Source: Turritopsis dohrnii (Eukaryota > Cnidaria > Hydrozoa > Anthoathecata > Oceaniidae). From it: 64,000 nt of DNA. The DNA lies in NCBI GenBank assembly GCA_027922465.2, contig BQMF02000766.1, positions 57,399 through 121,398 on the forward strand, given 5' to 3'. Position 1 is the first letter of the stretch. Every line of letters starts with the position of its first letter. Both the position numbers and the translations under genes were made by a program. Shown one piece after another: positions 55,210-64,000 of this stretch. The notes under the pieces are model-generated. The model had not been told where the DNA came from. It saw only the letters and a program-made list of their open reading frames with translations, and did not search any database.

Positions 55210-55572
55210 ATGAATAGTGCAATAGCTATTTATGCTAAAGGGAAACCAACTGCCTTTCAAGTATTTTGTACAACATTACGTTGTTGTGCTAGCAACCTAT
55301 ATGAACATCAAATTTATGGATTGAAATGCGTAAACGATTATTGGAAGAATGATGAAAGAGAAGTACGTAATTATTATAAACAATTACGATATGATATGAT
55401 AAAAGGAGGTAAATCATTAGATGATGTATTTGCTGAATTTGAATTCGTCTCTGGTGGTGTAATAAGTGAAAAGCTACTTGAAGATATTAGTCAAGAAGTT
55501 TATAATGATTATCATCAAAATACCTTTACAAAACAAAAAGACGAATGTTGTTGTAAAAAATTGTTTTTTTAA
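55210..55572 (+). CDS. Small paralog-family protein, virus-like block (120 aa)
   Basis: Starts MNSAIAIYAKGKPTAFQVFC. The core DYWKNDEREVRNYYKQLRYD matches the triplicated gene and the 46826 gene. The order of features (short N-terminal helix, W-acidic-VR-aromatic pair-KQLR, then an acidic helix ending with a Y-rich stretch) is the same. It ends with a Cys-rich tail (ECCCKKLFF). An AATGTAG lies 10 nt upstream. Function unknown. Confidence 0.55.
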   Translation: MNSAIAIYAKGKPTAFQVFCTTLRCCASNLYEHQIYGLKCVNDYWKNDEREVRNYYKQLRYDMIKGGKSLDDVFAEFEFVSGGVISEKLLEDISQEVYNDYHQNTFTKQKDECCCKKLFF

Positions 55573-55678
55573 AGAATATATATATTTTTTTTGTTTATAT
55601 GTTACTTTTTTTTCAATTGTTTGTTTTTTTAATGTGCAGGTGTTTTTTTTAACATTATAAAGGTTTTTTTTTAACAGC

Positions 55679-56018
55679 ATGATGATGTTTTATTTCATTG
55701 CAACTATTACACAAATGTATATTATTTATAGACTTGTAAAAGAAAAAATCAAAAGTGATTTTGAAAGAAATCATTTGCATAAAAAAATAATAATGATGGA
55801 AAAAATTATGAATGAGATTGAAATTGGAAAAAAAAAACAACAACAAGAAGTTGATGATACAGAAAAACAAAAACAACAAGACAAAGAAGAAACAAACGTC
55901 GAAGATATTGTTGTTGAATCACCAATTCAAAGAATAAGATTTTTTAAAGGAAGAGATGGTTCTACTATTATTGAAAAAAAAATTTTAAAGGAGGTTTACG
56001 TTATTTTCATTTACTGTT
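55679..56018 (+). CDS. Membrane-anchored coiled-coil protein, virus-like block (about 113 aa)
   Basis: N-terminal hydrophobic segment MMMFYFIATITQMYIIYRLV, then a charged helix (ERNHLHKKIIMMEKIMNEIE) with a Gln/Lys/Glu-rich tail and RIRFFKGRDGSTIIEKKI. TTTAACAG ends one base before the ATG. The 3' end may be spliced, since a coding-like exon begins at 56382. Probably a type II or signal-anchor small membrane protein. Family unknown. Confidence 0.4.
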
Positions 56019-56381
56019 GATGTTTCTTTTATATAATTTCTGTTATTCATCATTAACAATTATCAATGTTGTAAGTGTAGTTGTGTATTATAATATTTCG
56101 GAATTTGTGTTAAGTGTTTGTGTATTGTCTGATGATGCTGCTGGTGTGTGTGTGTGGATGAAGTGTCATCGGACATGTAGATTGTGTAAGAGTAGTATGC
56201 ATGTGCTGCTTCAATTTTTAATTTCAGCATAACGTTGCAGCATTTGTTAATCGCAGCAGCCACTTTGATTGTTTTTGTGTGTTGAATGTGTGCACATTGT
56301 TTATTGTCAGTGATGAATAGCAATGTATATATTTATATCAACACTGATGAAAATAACGTATGTATTATTAATATTTTATAG

Positions 56382-56387
56382 TTGCAT

Positions 56388-56419
<32 letters not shown>

Positions 56420-56662
56420 GTTGATGATGATGATGTTTATGGTAATGTAGTAACGAAACACAACAACAGCAAAGATCGTAAACGTCGACGACGTGCTTTA
56501 CCATACAACATAAAATTGTTTATCAGAGTATTATGCGATGTTGACAACGACAATGACAGTAATGATGGAGACAGTGACGATTGTGTTCTTAGAAAAGACA
56601 AATGTGAAGATGATGAATCAACAACAACAGCAACAACAACAGCAGATAAAGACGAATGTTGA
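56382..56662 (+). CDS. Exon-like acidic/basic segment lacking its own ATG
   Basis: After ATTTTATAG an open frame of about 92 codons begins AYDDDDDGDDDD, contains a strongly basic patch DRKRRRRALPYN and IKLFIRVLCDVDND, and ends with a Thr/Ala-rich tail to TGA at 56660. No ATG precedes it in frame, so it is probably a 3' exon. The upstream exon is uncertain (possibly in 55679-56070, where a GTAAGT occurs at 56069). 56020-56380 shows no other gene. Confidence 0.4.
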
Positions 56663-56789
56663 TGATGATTATTATATCATATTCTAAATAAATATATTAT
56701 ATTTTAACTATTACATTATTTTGTTATTATTTTATTGTAACTGTAACAACAATATATTATGTGATGATGATGTGAAAAAGAAAATTATT

Positions 56790-58093
56790 ATGTCAACAAC
56801 AATAGAAACTACTTCTTACTTTAGTCCGTTAATAACAGGAAACATTGGAGTGATAGGTAGAGATGGAACAGGTAAAACCAGTATTATTCAAAGATGGGGT
56901 GAAAAAAATATGCTTATTGGAAATATTGTATTTTGGTTAACACCTATTGATTAGTCCGACAAACGAAAAAGTGAGATAAACAACAGCTTTAAAAGACAAT
57001 GTAATTTTATAAAGGTAAAGGATGTAGAGAGATTAGAGGTGGTTTTACGTGAACTACTTGCTTTTGCACATCATCATGACAACAACAACAACAATAATAA
57101 TAATAATAAAAATGATAATGTTGATGATGATGATAATGAAGAAAAAGGTTCTTCGTTTTTAAGTGGTGGTGGTGGTAAAGGTGAAGCACGAATAGCAAAA
57201 TATATATTAGTTTTAGATGACATGACAGGAATATTAGACAAGAGTAATCAATTTGTTCAATTCTTAACCGTCTGTCGAAAGTTTGGGTTCACTACCATAT
57301 ATGTCATGCATAATTTACAAAATAGTGAAAGGACAGAAAATATATTATCTAATTCACACATTATGGTTTTATTTCGTACTGGCACTGTATCCAATCTTTT
57401 ATCTAAATTAATTTCTGAATGGTGTGTCCGTGGTTCAAATAAATACGTAAGCAAACGAAACGTTTGGCTGTATAAATTATACGTAAACACTTTAGAAAAA
57501 GAATATGCTGATAAAAAAGACGTTGAAATATTCCCGAGTCTGGTAAATATTTACCTCATTTACTATTAGACAATAGACAGGGAATAAATGTTTTATCAAA
57601 ATTTAGAATTGATACGACCAATAAAAAAACACAATGGTGTTATGTTCCTAAACAAACAGATGATAATGAATACGACAGACTTGAAGCAATTTGGGATTTA
57701 AAATCAAATGCATTTCGAATTGCACGTTTATTCGGAGGAAGAGCATCTAGAGGTAACACATACGAACAAGAAATATCGAAATCAGCAGACATATTAGAAA
57801 ATTACGATAACGAAATAATTGATGATGACGGCAGTGAAAGTAGATCAACACAACAACAACGTTATGATGGATCTGGACAATCTGTTGAGGGAATCAACGA
57901 TTCAAGTAGTGGAAGAGACTGCACCACCACCAGTCATCATATTAGACGAAATGTTGGAAGAAAAACCGCAAGGTGTGAGCGACGAACACCATGCTACTGT
58001 TTCATCAACAGAACAAAACAACAACGTGGAGAAAGAAGGAAAATTAAAAAAGCAAGCAACAACGGTTGGAGTGAAAGCGACGATGGTGAATAA
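56790..58093 (+). pseudogene. FtsK/HerA-type packaging ATPase, with in-frame TAG and frameshift
   Basis: Starts MSTTIETTSYFSPLITGNIG. Walker A GRDGTGKT lies at residues 23-30. TAG at 56952-56954 (codon 55) interrupts the frame, which continues with a linker (Asn/Asp run), Walker B KYILVLDDMTG (about 135-145) and FGFTTIYVMHNLQ, the sensor-like strand. Near 57536 the frame shifts (-1) and carries on with KYLPHLLLDNRQGINVLSKF and LEAIWDLKSNAFRIARLFGG, staying open to 58093. The P-loop, LDD and spacing fit the A32/FtsK-like ATPases that package DNA in Polinton- and adintovirus-like viruses. The two lesions suggest decay, unless recoded. The last 270 nt overlap the next gene. Confidence 0.6.
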
Positions 58094-58853
58094 TAATAAT
58101 AATAATGAAGGGAAATGTTCAGCAAATGGCAGTGTCACTGCACGTAATTCATTAACAAATCCATTAATGAAAAGAATGGAGTTGGAATTGCATTGGGCAG
58201 ACGTTATATATTTTATTATTCGTAATTTCTTTTGTTTTAACATGGAAGGAAGAAATTTACGAGAAGAAACTAAAGTATTAGTGTCATTATTGTGGAACAA
58301 TTACTTGCCTAGGTCATTGAACAATGCCGTTCATTCAAACGATGCATGCTTGCGTACACTTTTTCAAGAACCCAGTTCTAAGACAGCACGTAAATTCGTA
58401 GAGTCAATATTACATAACAAACAAATTATGGAGGAAAGTAAACTATATGTGTTTACAAATTGGTCAATGATTCGTGCCATCTGTAATTTTATATCGTACG
58501 ATATGATTACGTCAAATGCTTACCAACATCAAATAGAAAATGAAATGCGTAGTAACATTTTATTTTTACTTCGCAAATATAATTATCAACAACAACAACA
58601 ACAACAACAACAACAAAATAACGTTACATCATCACAGCCAATGATAAATAACAATACAAATAATATTCAACAACAACAACAAAGTGTTGAACAACAGGTA
58701 CAACAGAGTAACGTTTATTATAATATGATGCATGAGAAATTACGAGTTGAAATGAATGAACGATTAACAAAGATAGAAAATTGTATGGGATCAATACAAC
58801 GCATAAATCAAAGTATTGTAAATTATTTAAAAATCGGTAATAATAAGAAATAA
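57822..58853 (+). CDS. Gln/Asn-rich protein with helical core, virus-like block (343 aa)
   Basis: The ATG at 57822 lies inside the end of the ATPase frame. Residues 1-105 are low-complexity. The core (about 110-245) reads MERMELELHWADVIYFIIRN-type helices, then LVSLLWNNYLPRSLNNAVHS, TLFQEPSSKTARKFVESILH and NWSMIRAICNFISYDMI. Long Gln runs (CAA repeats) and a C-terminal coiled coil (MNERLTKIENCMGSIQRINQ) follow. Family not recognised. The C-terminal coiled coil suggests an oligomeric structural or scaffold role, which is inference. Confidence 0.55.
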   Translation: MMTAVKVDQHNNNVMMDLDNLLRESTIQVVEETAPPPVIILDEMLEEKPQGVSDEHHATVSSTEQNNNVEKEGKLKKQATTVGVKATMVNNNNNNEGKCSANGSVTARNSLTNPLMKRMELELHWADVIYFIIRNFFCFNMEGRNLREETKVLVSLLWNNYLPRSLNNAVHSNDACLRTLFQEPSSKTARKFVESILHNKQIMEESKLYVFTNWSMIRAICNFISYDMITSNAYQHQIENEMRSNILFLLRKYNYQQQQQQQQQQNNVTSSQPMINNNTNNIQQQQQSVEQQVQQSNVYYNMMHEKLRVEMNERLTKIENCMGSIQRINQSIVNYLKIGNNKK

Positions 58854-58883
58854 AATTATTTATGATATAGAATTCGTATTAAT

Positions 58884-61733
58884 ATGTTGAATCTGCCTGA
58901 CTTTACGATTGTCAATAGTGCTTTGTCACTTTCTGATAATTCGTTGTTACCGTATGTGTCATTGAGCAGACCAGATAATATAACACAAATGGGTTTACAA
59001 CCTTTTAACATTAACAATGTGAAAGATAGATTCGATAAAGGGCAGGTTAGTGATGGTGAGGTGCGAAATTATTTTAATCAACAAGAGGAAGGAACAATGG
59101 TTGGACATGCAAATAACAATATTGATCGCATGAAGTTCCTTATGAAGGAAAGACAACTTGCCGATGCGTACCAACAGGATATGGATTTTATGTTCGAAAC
59201 ACATACGCACGCACCGAATTTACGTGCTGTTTTGACACGTGCTGATATGATTCCTAGTTTAATGTCTGATTCCAGTATATATAATTTAGCATTAGGTAAC
59301 GGAAACTATTCAAACGTTTAAGTTGATCCGTCATTATTTTCTAATACTAGAGGAATTGACATAAACGGTACACTAGACAGTGAACTTAAACGACGCAAAG
59401 GTCAATTGAAAACTCAATTATATTCTAAATTGTTAAAAGACGAAAAGTTAAAAAAAACTTTAACACCAGCAATTTCAGATAAGGACGATAGTAATGTTAT
59501 ACTTAGTCGATTAGACGATTTAGCGAATAAACTAGTAGAATTAAACGATAAAGCTGGAACATTGGAAAGAAATATATTGACAACTAAAAGTAGCACTAAC
59601 AATTTAAATAATGATAACTTGCAACAATTCCTTTCTAATTTAAAAACCGTTTTAAATAAACAATCGTACCCACCTAATGTTGAAAATGACAACGCTGGTG
59701 ATTATAATGATTCAGATGATGATAATGATAATGATGATTACAAAAATAATGATAATAATTACCAAACAAAAATTGTCAATGATTTCAGTGAATTTATGGA
59801 CGTCGAGGATATTGTTGATACTTTAGGTGGAAATAATGTAGAGGAACAGTTAGAGTGGGATAACGAAAATATACTTCCCGAACCAAAAAGTGATGATGTA
59901 ATAGCTAAAAACTTCTTTCCGTCACAAACTGGAAATAACGAATATGTTAATCCAATTAGGTATTTAGATTTGGTAATGTCTAATCCTACGGTTATTGATA
60001 TACTTCAAAATAACGAAATAGTTGTCACAAGTTTAAATGGTGGGATTTTGGTAAATGGACAAATAGTATCAGAAAATGTATTACAATTTTTGGAAGTTTG
60101 TTTCGATGAACGTAGAAAACGTTATCCAATTGCATGGAAATTTAACATGTCAATACAGGATTACGATGTTTGGTTAATGGCAAATACAGACTATTTATTA
60201 CAAGAAGAGAAATTTATTAATTTCTATTATTGTAAATACATATTTGGTGTCGTTAATCATTTTATCGATGGTGATTTCGCCGACGATAATTCGATTGAAG
60301 GTTTACCACCTGTACTACAATACCGATATTTTAACGAGAAAACATTTGAAAGCAGTTTAGAAGGTGTCACGTGGACACAATTTCTGGAGCGAATAATGAC
60401 CGAAGGTGGAATAGCCGATGTTTCAAATAATCATAACCTTATACAAAGCATGCCCGAGATAAATATATTTTTAGCTCAATTTCGTAGAGTCGTTTCAGAC
60501 TTTATAACGCAAATTAATGAATTACACTATCTAGTAACTTGTGTATTCACACGGAATGAACGATTGGATAGGGAAAAAGTACGTTTGTATTTAAAATCAT
60601 TAAAATCAAGAATCGATGGATATTTTCATACAGATGTGGATTCCCTTTTACAAAGATTATGTAAAGATAGTGGAAACGACACTGTTGATTATTATTACAA
60701 TAGTGAAGATAATATCGGAGCAATTTTCATTCGTTTATTTGCGTATATGAGTGCTAATAACATTAATTGTGGATTGATACAGAAACATTTTGAATTACCA
60801 ATTGGTGATGATTCAGTTGATTATATACAAGAAAAATATGGGTTTAAATCACCCATCAATTTTCAACGTTTATTTAACAATTATGTTGATGACTCTACAT
60901 ACTCTAAATTCCTATCATTTCCAATGATTACAAAAGTTATTTTTTCGTTATCTACATTAGACGGAAATCAACAATACATTAATTCCACATTGGTAATGTA
61001 TAACAATTTCTTATCAAATATAACACCACATTCATTAAAGAATAATAGCAGTAGAATAGACGTACATATATGCAGATCTACATTTACATACTTTTCGAAT
61101 TTGATTAGACAATACTTTTATAAGGATGATATAATTAATAATCAATTACCACCTCATTATCCACCTTCCAATAAAATAGAAATAACTACTCAAACAACCG
61201 AAGATGATATATTTCTAAACAATAATAACGATGTGGATGATGATGATGATGATGACGATTATGATAATGACAGCATTGGTAGAAATGTTTTTATTTCAAA
61301 TAATAATAATAATAATCAACAGTTTCAAAGAAAGAAACCAATATTGTCTAGATCCGATATAACACAAGTGGAGGAAGTAATACCAACAGAAATAAAGCAA
61401 CCATCATCATTATTAGGATATAGTGGTATTATTAATGAACATAACATAGAATCAGAAGATATACCAGAAAGGAAAACAAAACCTATTCAATATGATGCAG
61501 CATTGTCATTTTATAAATTCTTTAATACTCTAGATAGTAATATTGATAAAACATATTTAGATAATGATAATGATACTATTATGGTTACAAATAATAATAA
61601 TGATGATGATAATGATGATGATGATGATGATGATAATGATGATAGAATATTAATTCGTAAAGGTAAACTAGATGAAATTGCAGAGAAAGCAGAAAGTAGA
61701 GTGTTACGAATGAAAGAGATAATAAACAATTAA
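58884..61733 (+). CDS. Large probable structural protein with an in-frame TAA (about 949 codons)
   Basis: N-terminal part 58884-59318 (LPYVSLSRPDNITQMGLQPF, GEVRNYFNQQEEGTMVGHAN). TAA at 59319-59321; the same frame then stays open without ATG from 59322 to 61733, so it is one gene with a stop. Features after the stop: basic helix, Ser/Asn linker, acidic patch, a long globular part (about 310-720: AWKFNMSIQDYDVWLMANTD, DFITQINELHYLVTCVFTRN, DREKVRLYLKSLKSRIDGYF), and acidic/Asn tails. DREKVRLYLKSLKSRI echoes the paralog motif of the small genes. There is no capsid-fold signature I can name. Length and position after the ATPase suggest a virion component. Confidence 0.5.
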
Positions 61734-61750
61734 ACATAAATAAAAACAAG

Positions 61751-63169
61751 ATGGAAGAATTAATATCTAACGCTAATCAAACAATAGACGACAATAAGAA
61801 TGAATATGAAGAAGCATTACAAAATGAACAACAACGATTATTAAAAATACAACAACAGATGTTACAACAACAAATGAATTCACAAGTACGCGAACGTGAA
61901 TTGCGAGACGCGTTAGATAATGAAAATAGAATTGCACGCGAACGTGTAATGTCTTTACAATTACAAGCTGATTCTGCATTAAAAAATACGGAGATGACAT
62001 ACAAAGATAAACAGGAAAAACTAAATAGTAGATTAGAAGAAAGTAATAACTTGATTACTAATTTGGAAAATGATCTACAAAATGACAGAAATGAAATTGA
62101 AAGATTGAATGATAGTTTACAAGAACAAATTGGACAAACAGAACAACAAAAATTAGAATTGCGTAAACGCGATGAACTGCTAGGAAGTACAAAAGAACAA
62201 TTATCTGCCTTAACAATATTAAAACAAAATCAGGAAGAGATAATAGCAAGACAAAAAACACAATTTGAAGAGGAAATAGCTAGACAACAAAAACATTATG
62301 TTGAAGAACTAACTAATAACAACGAGCATAATAAATTGGAAACAGAAGAATTACTTAGACAAAATGAAATTTTAATTAGGGAAAAGTTAAGTAGTGAACA
62401 TTACAATATTATTTCTCAATTAAAATCAACACACGAACAAATTGTGGGAAAAGGAAATGAACAGATAAATTCATTACAAGATGCAGTTGACAAATTAACA
62501 AATCAAAGGCAATTGTTAGAAGATCAAAGTGCATTAGCTGCAAAAACATGGGAAAGTCTTTTGTCAGATAAAGAGATACAATTAGAAGAACAAAAACTAA
62601 ATTATGAAAATACAAATAATGAATTACGTGAACAATTAAAATTATTACAAGAACAATCGGCACAATTAAGTGAAAAACTAGGACAAAAATCTATTATTGT
62701 TAATAACCAACGTAAAGTTGCAAAACGAAAAGTCAAAGACGATGCATTAACGAATAGTGTAAACAATCAAGATACACAACCACAACAACCAATATTATAT
62801 CAAAATGGAAATGATTTAATGGAACAAATGCTATTTGAAAATACGTCAAAAGATTTCCTTGAAAGACTTGAAAAAGAAGCAGAATTTAAAGCAAAAGCTA
62901 AATTCCTACAAAAAAATAATGACATTGTGGGAAAGGATATATTAGATGCAATATTTACAGAAGAAGAGAAAACGAAAAAGGGACATGATGATAATAATAC
63001 AGGTGTAAATATAGCACGTGACGGGTACGACAGTTTAATTAATAGAACAATTAGAGAAGAAGAACATGTTAAGGAAATGGAATTTAATAATTACGATGAC
63101 GATGATTTTGGTCAAGCACAAGAGGAATATAGTGAAACGATAATCGCTGATGCGGTTAGCGAAAAGTAA
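61751..63169 (+). CDS. Long coiled-coil protein, virus-like block (472 aa)
   Basis: Starts MEELISNANQTIDDNKNEYE, 17 nt after the previous stop. Residues about 10-325 are an almost unbroken heptad-type coiled coil rich in Gln/Glu/Leu (RIARERVMSLQLQADSALKN-type, NLENDLQNDRNEIERLNDSL, QRQLLEDQSALAAKTWESLL). A Lys-rich patch follows (KVAKRKVKDD), then a helical C-terminus (DFLERLEKEAEFKAKAKFLQ) and an acidic end. Such proteins serve as virion fibres, tethers or scaffold. The role here is inferred. Confidence 0.65.
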   Translation: MEELISNANQTIDDNKNEYEEALQNEQQRLLKIQQQMLQQQMNSQVRERELRDALDNENRIARERVMSLQLQADSALKNTEMTYKDKQEKLNSRLEESNNLITNLENDLQNDRNEIERLNDSLQEQIGQTEQQKLELRKRDELLGSTKEQLSALTILKQNQEEIIARQKTQFEEEIARQQKHYVEELTNNNEHNKLETEELLRQNEILIREKLSSEHYNIISQLKSTHEQIVGKGNEQINSLQDAVDKLTNQRQLLEDQSALAAKTWESLLSDKEIQLEEQKLNYENTNNELREQLKLLQEQSAQLSEKLGQKSIIVNNQRKVAKRKVKDDALTNSVNNQDTQPQQPILYQNGNDLMEQMLFENTSKDFLERLEKEAEFKAKAKFLQKNNDIVGKDILDAIFTEEEKTKKGHDDNNTGVNIARDGYDSLINRTIREEEHVKEMEFNNYDDDDFGQAQEEYSETIIADAVSEK

Positions 63170-63257
63170 TACGTTAACTGCACGTGTCGATATTCAAAAT
63201 CAATTTGATAATGGTCTTGACATTGGACAGTGTCAAGTTAGATTGTTAAATTGGTAA
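63150..63257 (+). pseudogene. Start of a broken gene overlapping the coiled-coil gene
   Basis: ATG at 63150 overlaps the end of the previous gene by 20 nt (MRLAKSNTLTARVDIQNQFD) and stops at 63257. 63258-63540 then shows coding-like pieces in changing frames (NGKMYPLVKNVKQGIK, LSIIKNVDISLAN) separated by stops and shifts. It looks like a decayed gene of about 110 codons or more. Family unknown. Confidence 0.4.
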
Positions 63258-63555
63258 AGTCAAATGGTAAAATGTATCCATTAGTTAAGAATGTAAAACA
63301 GGGTATTAAGTAAACAATTCAGAATTACGCAGCATTAGTGGATTGAGTTATATGGTTATGAAATTATTGAAAATGAAGTTAATAAAACTTGGAGAAGAAA
63401 CATTGAATAGACATGAATTATCAATTATAAAAAATGTCGACATTAGTTTGGCTAACTTATAGATGAAGATAAAAGTGGAAATGGTATAAGTGTAGATGTG
63501 GCACAGGACTTTTTTAGATGATTTTAAAAACTTTTGAATATTTATTAACGAGAAT

Positions 63556-63717
63556 ATGTCAAAGAATAATAACGATAAAGAAGTGTCAGTGGAGAGATTA
63601 CGAAGAACATTAACAAACGATCCAAAAAGTGCTTTATTTTTAGAAGATAAAAATGTAAATATTAGAAAGCTAAAACGATCAACATATTTAAAAGATAAAC
63701 AATTATTAGAATTATTA

Positions 63718-63748
<31 letters not shown>

Positions 63749-63786
63749 TCAACGGACTCCTTTCAATGCTTAACAGTCTCTTTTGA
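63556..63786 (+). CDS. Small Asn-run protein at the right end (76 aa)
   Basis: MSKNNNDKEVSVERLRRTLT begins a charged helical protein with an Asn run encoded by AAT repeats, ending GLLSMLNSLF. Its last codons coincide with the first units of a 21-bp direct repeat array. Function unknown. Confidence 0.4.
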
Positions 63787-63878
63787 TAGGCGATGGACTC
63801 TATTGACTGAAAATCGGACTCTATTGATCAGATATCGGACTCTTTTCCCTCAAACACGGACTCTTTTCTTATGAAACT
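63754..63878. repeat. 21-bp direct repeats (GGACTC-start), about six units
   Basis: GGACTC or a close variant recurs at 63754, 63775 (degenerate), 63795, 63816, 63837 and 63858, i.e. every 20-21 bp. The best units read GGACTCTATTGACTGAAAAT + C. They lie at the right end of the gene block. 63880-64000 has no supported gene, only a short frame from 63914 (MAESAWWALVGEERR). Confidence 0.7.
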
Positions 63879-64000
63879 CGGTTACCGTGTGACTAAACAG
63901 TAGTTCTTCTAAAATGGCTGAAAGCGCGTGGTGGGCTTTGGTTGGAGAAGAAAGGAGGAATATTGTTTCCCCGATTAGATGAGTCTTTCTCGAAAGCTTG

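Noticed and set aside
56017..56323. Short frames on both strands between 56.0 and 56.3 kb
   Set aside because: His/Thr or Val/Cys-rich by-products of simple TG/CA-rich sequence; better read as intron or leader before the 56382 exon.
57541..57567. 27-nt GT...AG interval in the ATPase as an intron that would mend the frame
   Set aside because: Far too short for spliceosomal splicing, and its own sequence reads as continuation of the protein in the shifted frame; a frameshift is simpler.
39645..63880. Assignment to nucleocytoviruses, nimaviruses or herpes-like viruses
   Set aside because: The polymerase motif A/B/C form and size match the protein-primed PolB_2 group, and no core genes of those other groups were recognised.

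Overview
The window looks like AT-rich nuclear DNA of an invertebrate animal. The evidence is AT-rich spliceosomal introns and an unusually mixed set of animal transposon families: KDZ/SWIM, P element, hAT, Mutator-like, a Tnp2/CACTA-like transposase, Helitrons, CR1-like LINEs, THAP-bearing DNA transposons and several MITEs. A cnidarian, sponge or lophotrochozoan would fit. The sequence alone does not name the host. I see no rRNA or tRNA gene, no CRISPR array and no convincing ordinary single-copy host gene, apart from a short terminal exon at the left edge and a few unassigned exon-like pieces.

Layout. Positions 1-9.9 kb hold nested and decayed DNA transposons: a TIR element with THAP and P2X7-like remnants, a LINE inserted in another repeated gene, a Mutator-like transposase, a degenerate copy of a flap-nuclease-like repeated gene family, and two short TIR elements. 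Positions 10.5-18.8 kb hold, on the minus strand, a multi-exon SWIM/KDZ transposase broken by a 440-bp MITE, a dead LINE reverse transcriptase, a hAT fragment (plus strand) and an unassigned multi-exon gene. Positions 18.9-25 kb hold a Helitron with an intact 1552-codon Rep/helicase. Positions 25-36 kb hold a second flap-nuclease-like gene, a P-element transposase 3' half, and a divergent pair made of a Tnp2-like transposase and a spliced acidic/basic accessory gene. Positions 36.2-39.2 kb hold a second, truncated Helitron.

From about 39.6 kb to about 63.9 kb lies the most interesting part: a compact, virus-like gene block of about 24 kb. It carries a protein-primed family B DNA polymerase (exonuclease motifs and polymerase motifs A, B and C intact, two small introns), an FtsK/HerA-type ATPase of the kind used for DNA packaging, C2H2 and Cys-rich zinc proteins, a small basic protein whose N-terminus matches the histone H3 tail (MARTK), very acidic Asp-run proteins, a large probable structural protein, a long coiled-coil protein, and a family of small paralogs including a 383-bp unit present three times in tandem. 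The left genes run leftward and all the others rightward from a 177-bp divergent intergenic region with a TATA box. Seven plus-strand starts are preceded by an AG-ending, AT-rich motif (typically TTTTAG) 22-30 nt upstream.

PolB plus packaging ATPase suggests the adintovirus/Polinton (Maverick)-like world, but I could not recognise a major capsid protein, integrase or adenain-type protease, and I found no terminal inverted repeats. In-frame stops (TAG, TAA) and a frameshift in two or three genes indicate an endogenised, partly decayed copy, or less likely recoding. Whether it is a known lineage or a new one needs profile searches.
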